A stretch of DNA of 6,118 bases from a bacterium. Lineage in GTDB: Bacteria; Planctomycetota; B15-G4; JADJEK01. Below the pieces are notes generated by a model. It was not told the origin of the DNA. It was given only the letters and a program-made list of their open reading frames with translations, and searched no databases. The stretch's first letter is position 1. Each line of letters opens with the position of its first letter. Made by a program: the position numbers and the translations under genes. Shown here piece after piece: positions 1-6,118 of the stretch. Where the stretch lies: assembly GCA_030428825.1 (NCBI GenBank), contig JAUIEL010000438.1:1-6118 (forward strand), given 5' to 3'.

Positions 1-258
1 CTCCGCGCTGCACGTGAGCGAGGTGGGGTCAGACCCCACTCCGCGCTGCACGCGAGCGAGGCGGGGTCAGACGCCACTCCGCGCTGCACGTGAGCGAGGT
101 GGGGTCAGACGCCACTCCGCGCTGCACGCGAGCGAGGTGGGGTCAGACGCCACTCCGCGCTGCATGCGAGCGAGGCGGGGTCAGACGCCACTCCGCGTGA
201 GCGAGGTGGGGTCAGACGCCACTCCGCGCTGCACGCGAGCGAGGCGGGGTCGACGCCG
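1..258. repeat. Tandem array of seven 38-bp palindrome-bearing units
   Basis: Five complete 38-bp units lie head to tail at 1-38, 39-76, 77-114, 115-152 and 153-190. A sixth at 191-221 lacks 7 bp, and a seventh at about 222-258 is degraded, with 1 bp lost inside GGGGTCAGAC. Each unit begins CTCCGCGCTGCACG, continues through GAGCGAGG and ends in a GGGGTCAGAC(C/G)CCA core. In unit 1 the core TGGGGTCAGACCCCA (24-38) is a perfect 15-bp palindrome around a central A. Units 2-6 carry G instead of C at unit position 35, which breaks one pair. Positions 15 and 24 vary together as T/T (units 1, 3, 6) or C/C (units 2, 5, 7), with unit 4 mixed. The array is cut by the left edge of the window. The 38-bp period is not a multiple of three, so it is not a peptide repeat. 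The core resembles the short palindromes of REP-like, transposase-mobilised families, but no transposase is present here, so the mechanism is unknown. Confidence 0.95.
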
Positions 259-266
259 CGGCGGGC

Positions 267-276
267 GCGGGGTCAG
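267..276. repeat. Partial repeat-unit copy overlapping a stop codon
   Basis: The ten bases GCGGGGTCAG are identical to the core start of unit 2 (61-70) in the adjacent array. They are separated from the degraded seventh unit by a GC-rich stretch containing the 10-bp palindrome CGCCGCGGCG (254-263). The TCA at 273-275 is the minus-strand TGA stop of the membrane TPR gene, so the repeat-like sequence overlaps the gene's end. The match is exact but short, and in DNA this GC-rich it could be chance. Confidence 0.5.
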
Positions 277-2840
277 TTCAGCTCGTCGAGGAACTGCTTC
301 GCCCTCTCGACGACGTCGTCGCGGCCGAGCGCCTCCCCGGTGAGGATCGCGGCGTGGAGGGCTTCCCGCGCCTCGTCGAGCCGGTCCTGAAGCATCCGGA
401 CGGCGGCGAGGCGAAGGTGGGCGTACGGGTTCCTCGGGAGGAGCGCGAGCGACGCCTCGAACAGGTCGCCCGCGCGGTCGATCTCCTCCGCCGCGTCCGC
501 CTCGACTCCGCGCTCGAAGAGCCGCCGCGCCTCCTCGGTCACGATCGACGGGTCGACGTCGTCGTCGGCCGCGAACTCGTCGACCAGCTCCCGGACGAGC
601 TTCGGGACCGCGCCGAGCGCCGCCACGTCCTCGCTCCGCCGGAGCGCCGCCGCGAAGTCGTCGAGCGCGGCCCGGCGCTCCTGGGCGAGCAGGTGCGCGT
701 ACCCGGCGTTCTTGTACGCCAGCGCGATCTCCGCCTCGAGGTTCGCGACCGGGATCCCCTTCGCCGCCGCCTCCTCGAGGAGCGTCACCACCTCCTCGAA
801 CGCCCGCTCCTGCCGCAGGACCCGAGCGAGCCGCTCCGTCACCTCGCCGCTCCGATCCGGCGCCAGCTCGAGCGCGTTCCGCGCCATCGCCGCGGCGAGC
901 CCGAGGTTCCGCTGGTCCTCGGCCGCGCGGGACAGGATCGCGTACAGCTCGCCGAGCGCCCCGCGCGCGCCGCGCAGCCGGTGGACGTCCGCCTTCAGTC
1001 CCTCCGCCGTCTCGACCGCCCCGAGCACGTCCCCGCGCGCGACGCGGAGCTGCGCGGTCACCAGGCGGACCTCGGGGTCGTCCTTCCCGGCCAGCGCCCG
1101 CGCCCGCGCCAGCTCGCGCTCGCCGTCCGGGTCCTCGCCGAGCGTGAAGTAGAGGCGCGCCAGCTCGACGTGCGGCGCCGCCAACCCCGGGCTCGCCGTC
1201 GCGCACGCCTCGAGGTGCTTCACCGCGTCGATCGGCCGCCCGAGCGCGAGCTCCAGCCGCCCGAGCTCCAGCCGCGGCCGCGGCGCCTCCGGGGCCTCCT
1301 CGACCGCCGCCTCGAGCGCCCGGCGCGCCCGGACCAGCACCCGGTCGCGCACGTCGGTCGTCGGCGGCCGCCCGTCCTCGTCCGACTGGAACGCGACCAG
1401 GAACCACGCCAGCCCCTCGCGACACCGGAGCTCGGCGGCGAGCCGCCCGTCGTCGACCTCGCCCCGTCGCTCGATCCGCTCCAGCGCGAGCGCCGGACGC
1501 GACTCGCGGAGGTGCACGTCGAGGAGGTCGAGCAGGATCGCGTCCGCCAGGGGCGTGTCCCCCCGCCGCGCCGCGCCCGTCCGCGCGCGCTCGAGCAGCG
1601 GCGCCGCCCGCTCCGGCGACCCCGCGAGCGCCGCCGCGATCGCCACGTCCCGATCGACCTCCGGCGCCGCCGCCCCGTCGCCGGGACCGTCGGCGAGCAG
1701 GCCGTCCGCGCGCTCGAACCGCCGCATCGCCGACTCCGCCGCCAGGCTCGCCCGGAGCGCGACGAGGCTCCGCGCGTCGCCCGCGGCCGCTCGCGCGTCG
1801 GCCGGCGCGACCGCGGCGAAGGTCGCCCGCGGGTCGTCGAGACGGTCGAGGTTCCGCCACGCGAGGAAGGCGCCCCCGCCGAGGAAGACGAGCGCGAGCG
1901 CCAGCGCCGCGGCCCGACGGACCGGCCGCCGATCGACGTCGTCGCCGATCCCCGCCACCCAGACCGCGACGAGGAGCACCCCCGCCGCGACCGCGCTCGG
2001 CGGGAGCGCCCCGTCCTGCCGCGCCGCGAGGGCCGCGAGACCGAGCGCGGCGAACCCGAGCGGCCCGAGGAAACGCCCGCCGAACCGCCGCTCGGGCGGG
2101 AGGACGAGCGCCGCGAGGAGGAACGCCGCGCCGGGGACGGCCGCCGCCCACCACGGCCCGCTCGCCGGCACGAACGGCGCCGGCCGGACCGGCACGTGCG
2201 CCGCCGCCACCCCCTCCAGCAACGCGCGCCACCCCGCCCCGTCGACCGCGACGCGCGCCGGGAAGAGGCCGGGATCGAGGAGCGTCCCGAGCCACGGAGC
2301 GCCGAACGCGCGCGCCGCCCCGTAGACCAGCAGCAGGGCCGCGCCGCGCTGCATCGTCGGCCGCCGCTCCACCAGGACGAACGCCCCGAGCGCCGCCAGC
2401 ACCGCCCCCGACGGCGCCGCCAGCACGGCCGCGAACAAGAGGAGCACCCCGAACGCGACCCAGGCCGACCGCTCGAGCGTCGTCAGCCACGCGCCGAGGA
2501 GGAGCCCGGCGAGCGCGAACAGGTCGAACCTCCCCGCGGCCGTCGCCGTCGCGAGGTGGAGCGCCGGGTGGAGCAGGAGGAGCACGCCCGGCAGGAGCGC
2601 CACCACCGGCGACTGCCCCACCCCTCTCCGCCACAGCAGCGCGAACGCCGCCGCGAGCGCCAGCGCGACCGTCCCCGGGAGGGCCGGGAGCGCCGGCGCG
2701 GGGTCGGCCGTCGCGAGCGACTCCGGCAAGGTCGGCCCCGCGGGCGGGACGTCCGGCCGGAACGACGGCCGGACGAGGAGCGCCGCGCCCGCTCCGAGGA
2801 GGGCGACGAGGAAGAGGCCGAGGAGGGTGGCGCGGTTCAT
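273..2840 (-). CDS. Membrane protein with C-terminal TPR domain, degenerate TMTC-like
   Basis: 855 residues. The N-terminal third is hydrophobic, with about ten or eleven likely membrane helices (near residues 5-23, 53-71, 77-92, 105-120, 126-157, 165-181, 228-247, 257-273, 283-299 and 308-327). Residues 350-855 are soluble and rich in TPR-like helix pairs, clearest at 522-553, 554-589, 628-664, 665-695, 699-736, 767-804 and 805-836. Residues 90-107 read LHPALHLATATAAGRFDL. This matches the LHP...H...GRxDL motif of TMTC-type and bacterial TPR-bearing GT-C membrane proteins, with the same HP-to-GR spacing. The acidic pair expected in the first loop and the Lys-Glu expected after a later helix (here APSG, 142-145) are not seen, so glycosyltransferase activity is doubtful and a scaffold role is an alternative. 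The ATG at 2840 was chosen because it gives an immediate hydrophobic segment; only a weak GAGAG lies 12 nt upstream. The gene is divergent from the mtaB-like gene. The reading frame and TPR content are secure; substrate and partners are unknown. Confidence 0.88.
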   Translation of the reverse strand: MNRATLLGLFLVALLGAGAALLVRPSFRPDVPPAGPTLPESLATADPAPALPALPGTVALALAAAFALLWRRGVGQSPVVALLPGVLLLLHPALHLATATAAGRFDLFALAGLLLGAWLTTLERSAWVAFGVLLLFAAVLAAPSGAVLAALGAFVLVERRPTMQRGAALLLVYGAARAFGAPWLGTLLDPGLFPARVAVDGAGWRALLEGVAAAHVPVRPAPFVPASGPWWAAAVPGAAFLLAALVLPPERRFGGRFLGPLGFAALGLAALAARQDGALPPSAVAAGVLLVAVWVAGIGDDVDRRPVRRAAALALALVFLGGGAFLAWRNLDRLDDPRATFAAVAPADARAAAGDARSLVALRASLAAESAMRRFERADGLLADGPGDGAAAPEVDRDVAIAAALAGSPERAAPLLERARTGAARRGDTPLADAILLDLLDVHLRESRPALALERIERRGEVDDGRLAAELRCREGLAWFLVAFQSDEDGRPPTTDVRDRVLVRARRALEAAVEEAPEAPRPRLELGRLELALGRPIDAVKHLEACATASPGLAAPHVELARLYFTLGEDPDGERELARARALAGKDDPEVRLVTAQLRVARGDVLGAVETAEGLKADVHRLRGARGALGELYAILSRAAEDQRNLGLAAAMARNALELAPDRSGEVTERLARVLRQERAFEEVVTLLEEAAAKGIPVANLEAEIALAYKNAGYAHLLAQERRAALDDFAAALRRSEDVAALGAVPKLVRELVDEFAADDDVDPSIVTEEARRLFERGVEADAAEEIDRAGDLFEASLALLPRNPYAHLRLAAVRMLQDRLDEAREALHAAILTGEALGRDDVVERAKQFLDELN

Positions 2841-2877
2841 GGTCGCGGGACGCTCTCGCGAGAGGCGGGGCGACCAT
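2839..2877. promoter_or_regulatory. Nested dyad over the TPR gene start codon
   Basis: ATGGTCGC (2839-2846) and GCGACCAT (2870-2877) form a perfect 8-bp inverted repeat. Between them is the perfect 12-bp palindrome CTCTCGCGAGAG (2853-2864), whose centre is within half a base of that of the outer repeat. The outer left arm includes two bases of the start codon of the minus-strand TPR gene. In that gene's mRNA the whole element could fold into a long hairpin hiding the AUG. As DNA it could be an operator for a dimeric regulator of either divergent gene. The symmetry is seen directly; the function is inferred. Confidence 0.5.
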
Positions 2878-2880
2878 TAG

Positions 2881-2927
2881 AGAGGGAGCCCTCTGCTCGT
2901 TCCATCCCGCGCCCGGGGCCCATAGGA
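2881..2927 (+). promoter_or_regulatory. Possible promoter region of the mtaB-led gene set
   Basis: The dyad AGAGGG-AG-CCCTCT lies at 2881-2894. Downstream are a weak -35-like TTCCAT (2900-2905) and a -10-like TAGGAT (2923-2928) 17 nt apart, which would place the transcript start only a few bases before the ATG at 2939. AGGA at 2924-2927 could instead act as a weak ribosome binding site 11 nt from that ATG. These two readings compete. Matches to the consensus are poor, so this is a candidate only; the divergent layout does require promoters for both strands between 2841 and 2938. Confidence 0.2.
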
Positions 2928-2938
2928 TCGCGCCGATC

Positions 2939-4210
2939 ATGGAGCGGTTCCGAATCCTCGACCACGGCTGCAAGGTGAACCGTTACGACGGGGAGCTGGT
3001 CCGCGCCGAGCTCCGTCGGTTCGGGCTCGCCGAGACCGACGCCGGCGACGCGGCCGACGTGGTCGTCCTGAACGCCTGCGCGGTGACCGACCACGCGGTG
3101 AAGAAGGGGCGGCAGGCGCTGCGGCGGCTCCGGCGCGAGAGCCCGGGCGCCCGGATGGTCGTCACCGGCTGCATGACCCCGACCGATCGCGCGGCGTACT
3201 CCCGCATCGAGCCGGGGATCCTGACCGTCCCTTCCGGCGAGCGGGACGCGATCCGCGGGGCGCTCGTCGACTTCCTCGGCGACGCCGTCCCCGCCCGACC
3301 CGACGGCGCGCTCGCCCTCGACGCCCACGCCTTCGCGTCCCGCACGCGCGCGTTCCTCAAGGTCGAGGACGGCTGCGACGCGAAGTGCGCCTTCTGCGTC
3401 ATCCCGAGCATCCGGGGCCCGGTGCGGAGCCGGTCGCGCGACGACGTCCTCGCCGAGGCCCGTCGCCTCGTCGACGCCGGCTTCCGCGAGCTCGTCCTCT
3501 GCGGGATCCACCTCGGCCACTACGGCCGCGACACCGGCGACTCGGTCCTCGGGCTCGCCCGCGCCGTCGCCGCGCTCCCCGGGACGTTCCGCGTCCGCCT
3601 CTCCTCGCTCGAGATCACCGAGATCGACGCCGACCTGGCGCGCACCCTCGCCGAGACCGAACGGCTCGCCCCCCACCTCCACGTCCCGCTGCAGAGCGGC
3701 GACGACGGCGTCCTCCGCGCGATGCGGCGCCCGTACACCGCCGCTCGGTTCGCCGAGCGGATCGAGACGGTCCGGGCCGCGGTCGAAGACCTCGCGCTGA
3801 CCACCGACGTGATCGTCGGGTTCCCGGGCGAGTCGGACGAGGCGTTCGAGCGGACGGTCGCGCTGGCGCGGCGGCTCCGCCTCTCCCGGATCCACGTCTT
3901 CCCGTTCTCCCCTCGCGCGGGGACCGAGGCGGCGACGCTCGAGGGGCGCGTCCCGGCCCCGACGCTCCGGTCCCGCGTCGCCCGCCTCCTCCGCGAGGAG
4001 CGGCGCCTGCGGGAGGAGGACGATCGGTCTCGGATCGGGACGGAGGCGACCGTCCTCGTCGAATCGACGGACGGGACGACCTCGGAGGGACTTTCCGAGC
4101 GGTACCGACGCATCCGGTTGCCGGGGGAGCACCCGCCTTCTACCTTCGTGCGCTGTCGCGTCGTGGGTCGCGGCCGCGACGACGAGCTCCAGGGAGAGGC
4201 ATGCCCGTGA
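2939..4210 (+). CDS. mtaB: tRNA t6A37 methylthiotransferase MtaB-like (radical SAM)
   Basis: 423 residues, close to the usual MtaB/YqeV length. Members of this family use two [4Fe-4S] clusters to add a methylthio group to t6A at position 37 of ANN-decoding tRNAs, giving ms2t6A. The N-terminal methylthiotransferase domain has its three cluster cysteines at C11 (HGCKVNRYD), C47 (LNACAVT) and C78 (VTGCM). The radical SAM domain carries CxxxCxxC at C146, C150 and C153 (DGCDAKCAFCVIP), followed by RGPVRSRS, SSLEITEID, HLHVPLQSGDDGVLRAMRR, TDVIVGFPGES and HVFPFSPRAGT. The last 55 or so residues (from about 367) fit a small TRAM-like RNA-binding domain. The GCKVN motif and GIHLGHYGRD (189-198) favour MtaB over MiaB (which makes ms2i6A) or RimO. 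Its end overlaps the start of the uracil-DNA glycosylase gene. All catalytic cysteines are present, so it should be active. Confidence 0.93.
   Translation: MERFRILDHGCKVNRYDGELVRAELRRFGLAETDAGDAADVVVLNACAVTDHAVKKGRQALRRLRRESPGARMVVTGCMTPTDRAAYSRIEPGILTVPSGERDAIRGALVDFLGDAVPARPDGALALDAHAFASRTRAFLKVEDGCDAKCAFCVIPSIRGPVRSRSRDDVLAEARRLVDAGFRELVLCGIHLGHYGRDTGDSVLGLARAVAALPGTFRVRLSSLEITEIDADLARTLAETERLAPHLHVPLQSGDDGVLRAMRRPYTAARFAERIETVRAAVEDLALTTDVIVGFPGESDEAFERTVALARRLRLSRIHVFPFSPRAGTEAATLEGRVPAPTLRSRVARLLREERRLREEDDRSRIGTEATVLVESTDGTTSEGLSERYRRIRLPGEHPPSTFVRCRVVGRGRDDELQGEACP
4191..4196 (+). promoter_or_regulatory. Ribosome binding site with two possible starts
   Basis: AGGGAG lies 4 nt before ATG 4201 and 10 nt before the in-frame GTG 4207. 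The ATG gives a 10-bp overlap with the mtaB-like gene. The GTG would give the common 4-bp GTGA stop/start overlap (4207-4210). ATG is preferred for codon strength, but the spacing is short. The choice changes the protein by only two residues. Confidence 0.5.
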
Positions 4211-5133
4211 CGGAACCGACGGCCGTGAGGCGGAGTCTGCTCGCCTGGCTCGAGACGGACCTCGGCTTCGGCCTCGAGGAGATCCGCCGCCTCGACCCGA
4301 TCCGGCCGGCGACGTCGACCGAGCCCGCCCCGCGCGCCGACGCGACGCCCGCGCCTCCCCCCCCGCGCGCCGCCGAGCCGCCTTCTCCCCGGACCCCGCC
4401 CGCGCCGGACCCGGCCGAGACCGCTCGAACGTCCTCCCCCGCGGCGGCGCCGGCGCGCGCCTCCGGGTTCCGGCCGCGCGTCGGACCGCTGGCCGAGCGC
4501 CTCGGCTCGCCGGAGAAGCGGGCGGCCCTCGACACCCTCGACGCCGAGGTCGCGGGGTGCACCCTCTGCAAGCTCTCGCGCGGGCGCACGCTCGCCGTCC
4601 CCGGCGAGGGGAACGTCGACGCCGACCTGATGTTCGTGGGCGAGGGCCCGGGCGCCGACGAGGACCGGTCGGGCCGCCCGTTCGTCGGCCGGGCCGGCGA
4701 GCTCCTGACGAAGATCGTCGAGGCGATGGGGTTCTCCCGCGAGACCGTGTTCATCGCCAACATCGTCAAGTGCCGCCCGCCCGGGAATCGCGACCCCGAA
4801 CCGGACGAGACCGCGTCGTGCTTCCCCTTCCTCGAGCGGCAGCTCGAGATCGTCGAGCCGAAGGTGATCTGCACCCTCGGGCTGCCGGCGACGCGGAAGC
4901 TGCTCGACATCCGCGGCGGCATCTCCGCCGTGCGCGGCCGGAAGTTCGCCTTCCGCGGCATCCCCCTGATCCCGACCTTCCACCCCGCCTACCTCCTCCG
5001 GAACCCGGCCGGGAAGAAGCAGGTCTGGAGCGACGTCCAGACGGTCGCGCGGCTCGTGGAGGAACGGGGCGGCGTCGTCCCGTTCCCCGAGCGGCTGGCC
5101 CGGAACACCGGCGGCGCGGCGGGAGGAGCCTGA
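4201..5133 (+). CDS. Family-4 uracil-DNA glycosylase (4Fe-4S) with N-terminal extension
   Basis: 310 residues. Family-4 (UDGa) enzymes remove uracil from DNA, the first step of base excision repair after cytosine deamination. The catalytic domain covers about residues 108-295. Four iron-sulfur cysteines are visible: C120 and C123 (CTLC), then C191 and C207 with 15 residues between them, as in the family. The active-site motif is GEGPGADED (147-155), followed by PFVGRAGELL (160-169), NIVKCRPPGNRDPEP (187-201), and the C-terminal HPAYLLRNP (261-269). Family members are often only about 200 residues long. Here a helical N-terminus (about 8-31) and a low-complexity Pro/Ala linker (about 35-90) precede the domain. 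The linker is probably disordered and may tether the enzyme to a partner, which is inference. The gene overlaps the mtaB-like gene by 10 bp, and the PilM-like gene starts 1 nt after its stop, so coupled translation is likely. The catalytic domain is secure; the extension's role is unknown. Confidence 0.93.
   Translation: MPVTEPTAVRRSLLAWLETDLGFGLEEIRRLDPIRPATSTEPAPRADATPAPPPPRAAEPPSPRTPPAPDPAETARTSSPAAAPARASGFRPRVGPLAERLGSPEKRAALDTLDAEVAGCTLCKLSRGRTLAVPGEGNVDADLMFVGEGPGADEDRSGRPFVGRAGELLTKIVEAMGFSRETVFIANIVKCRPPGNRDPEPDETASCFPFLERQLEIVEPKVICTLGLPATRKLLDIRGGISAVRGRKFAFRGIPLIPTFHPAYLLRNPAGKKQVWSDVQTVARLVEERGGVVPFPERLARNTGGAAGGA
5121..5128 (+). promoter_or_regulatory. Strong ribosome binding site for the PilM-like gene
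   Basis: GGGAGGAG lies inside the last codons of the glycosylase gene. Its GGAGG core (5122-5126) is 8 nt before GTG 5135. This is the best Shine-Dalgarno match in the window and decides the non-ATG start of the next gene. Confidence 0.85.
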
Positions 5134-5134
5134 A

Positions 5135-6118
5135 GTGCTCGGCAATCCGGCGTTCGGCATCGAACTCTCCGACGGCGCGCTGAAGGCGGTCAAGCTCGAG
5201 CGCCGCGGGGCGCGCCTCGTGGTGACCTGGGCCGACTACCGCCCGTACGCGCGGGCGGAGGACGGCGCCGTGCGGCCGCGCGCCGGGCTGAACCCACGCG
5301 CCGACGCGACGCTCCGGACGTTCCTCGCCGAGGGCGGACCGGGGCCGCTCGACCGCGTCTACGTCGGCTTCCCGTCGATGGCGACGTTCAACCGGCTCGT
5401 GATGGTCCCGGACGTCGGCGACGAGCGGCTCGCGGAGATCGCCCGGTACGAGACGCACCGCTCGCTGCGCGGCTCGATCGAGGACTACGTGGTCCGGACG
5501 CACGTCCTGAAGAAGAAGGCGGACACGACCGAGATCCCCGCCCTCCTGTACGCCGCGCGACGGAGCCACCTCGACGCGTTCGTGTCGGACCTCTCCGAGG
5601 CGGGCCTCGAGTTCGACAACCTCGTGCCGTCCCCCTCCGCCATCGCGCTGTTCACCCGGTACGACCGCCCGGCGAAGGGGGACCGGACGATCGTGTCGAT
5701 CGGGCTGCGCGCGACCGAGATCGTCTACCTCCGGGACCGCGGCCACGCGTTCCGCACCGTCCCGCTCGGCGTGATCGGACTCGACGCGGTCGGGAAGGGG
5801 CCGGCGCGGGCGAACGCGGTGAAGCGGCTGGTCGCGGCGATCGCGGTCGAGATCGAGAAGGGGGCGCGGTTCTTCTTCGACGGCGGGTTCCGCTCGGAGA
5901 CGCTCAGCCTGTTCGGCGAGGGCGCGGCGCTGGCCGAGGTCGTCTGGGCGTTCGAGAACCACTTCCCGAAGGTCGAGAGCATCGGGTCGCTACACCGCCT
6001 CGTGATCGACGACGCGGTGAAGGGCGAGGTGCGCGAGCAGCTCGTGAACATGGGCTCGGCGCTCGGCCTCGCGATCGCCGCCGCCCGCGCCGCCGACCCG
6101 CACATCGAACTCCTCCCC
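5135..6118 (+). CDS. pilM: PilM-like type IV pilus assembly protein, 3' end missing
   Basis: 328 codons, open at the right edge without a stop. PilM is an actin/FtsA-like cytoplasmic protein that binds the N-terminal tail of PilN at the inner membrane in type IV pilus or related secretion systems. Visible landmarks in family order are the first phosphate-loop region FGIELSDGALKAVKLE (7-22), VYVGFPSMATFNRLVMVPDV (75-94), the RYET helix (104-107), LYAARRSHLDAFVSDLSEAG (138-157), the second phosphate-loop region TIVSIGLRATEIVYLRDRG (185-203), and the C-terminal MGSALGLAIAAARA (306-319). PilM proteins are usually about 350 residues, so little is missing unless it is fused to a following domain. 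The usual GIDIG and DIG-type motifs are altered (GIELS; SIG without the Asp), so ATP binding is uncertain. GTG 5135 is chosen for its strong ribosome binding site. It lies 1 nt after the glycosylase stop. A GspL-like or other actin-fold assembly protein is the main alternative. pilN and pilO would be expected just beyond the window. Confidence 0.82.
   Translation, partial: MLGNPAFGIELSDGALKAVKLERRGARLVVTWADYRPYARAEDGAVRPRAGLNPRADATLRTFLAEGGPGPLDRVYVGFPSMATFNRLVMVPDVGDERLAEIARYETHRSLRGSIEDYVVRTHVLKKKADTTEIPALLYAARRSHLDAFVSDLSEAGLEFDNLVPSPSAIALFTRYDRPAKGDRTIVSIGLRATEIVYLRDRGHAFRTVPLGVIGLDAVGKGPARANAVKRLVAAIAVEIEKGARFFFDGGFRSETLSLFGEGAALAEVVWAFENHFPKVESIGSLHRLVIDDAVKGEVREQLVNMGSALGLAIAAARAADPHIELLP

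Noticed and set aside
1..258. CRISPR array
   Set aside because: The 38-bp units are contiguous; there are no unique spacers between repeats, and no cas genes are present.
240..272. Intrinsic terminator for the TPR gene
   Set aside because: GC-rich palindromes such as CGCCGCGGCG are present, but no T-rich tract follows in the minus-strand direction, and the nearest repeat-unit palindrome is degraded.
14..343. Small plus-strand reading frame through the repeat array
   Set aside because: It is open only because the repeat lacks stop codons in that frame. It yields Arg-rich low-complexity sequence and runs antisense into the TPR gene.
181..2973. Second long minus-strand frame (930 residues) over the TPR gene
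   Set aside because: It is Gly/Ala/Arg/Pro low-complexity sequence in another frame of the same strand; the 855-residue frame has real domain structure.
354..2978. Long plus-strand frame (874 residues) opposite the TPR gene
   Set aside because: It is Arg/Glu/Pro-rich with no recognisable domain, and it is a by-product of GC-rich codon use. The opposite strand encodes a protein with clear membrane helices and TPRs.
2837..5962. Several long minus-strand frames opposite the mtaB-like, glycosylase and PilM-like genes
   Set aside because: All are antisense shadows with biased composition, lying opposite genes with conserved catalytic motifs.

Overview
The window is very GC-rich DNA (roughly 70% or more, estimated by eye), densely coding, with codons ending almost always in C or G. 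The gene content (a type IV pilus PilM-like protein, a large membrane TPR protein, a MiaB-family tRNA methylthiotransferase and a family-4 iron-sulfur uracil-DNA glycosylase) suggests a high-GC, Gram-negative-type bacterium, perhaps an uncultivated lineage of the Planctomycetota, Acidobacteriota or Eisenbacteria kind. The phylum cannot be settled from this sequence.

Layout. Positions 1-258 are a non-coding tandem array of seven 38-bp units built around a TGGGGTCAGACCCCA-type palindrome; it runs off the left edge. A last 10-bp scrap of the unit overlaps the stop codon of the first gene. Positions 273-2840 (minus strand) encode an 855-residue protein with about ten or eleven N-terminal membrane helices and a C-terminal TPR domain. 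It looks like a degenerate relative of the TMTC-type GT-C membrane proteins. A 98-bp divergent intergenic region (2841-2938) follows, holding a nearly concentric dyad that overlaps the TPR gene's start codon and a second short dyad.

On the plus strand is a tightly packed set: an MtaB-like tRNA methylthiotransferase (2939-4210), a family-4 uracil-DNA glycosylase with a Pro/Ala-rich N-terminal extension (4201-5133, overlapping its neighbour by 10 bp), and a PilM-like pilus assembly protein (5135 to the right edge, incomplete). The overlap and the 1-nt gap suggest one transcript with coupled translation. The three products act in different processes (tRNA modification, DNA repair, pilus or secretion assembly), so the grouping looks like shared expression rather than one pathway.

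No clear undescribed defence or mobile system is present. The points most worth a second look are the palindrome-based array reaching into a gene's stop codon, the dyad over the TPR start codon, the loss of expected polar residues from the TMTC-like membrane domain, and the altered nucleotide-binding motifs of the PilM-like protein.
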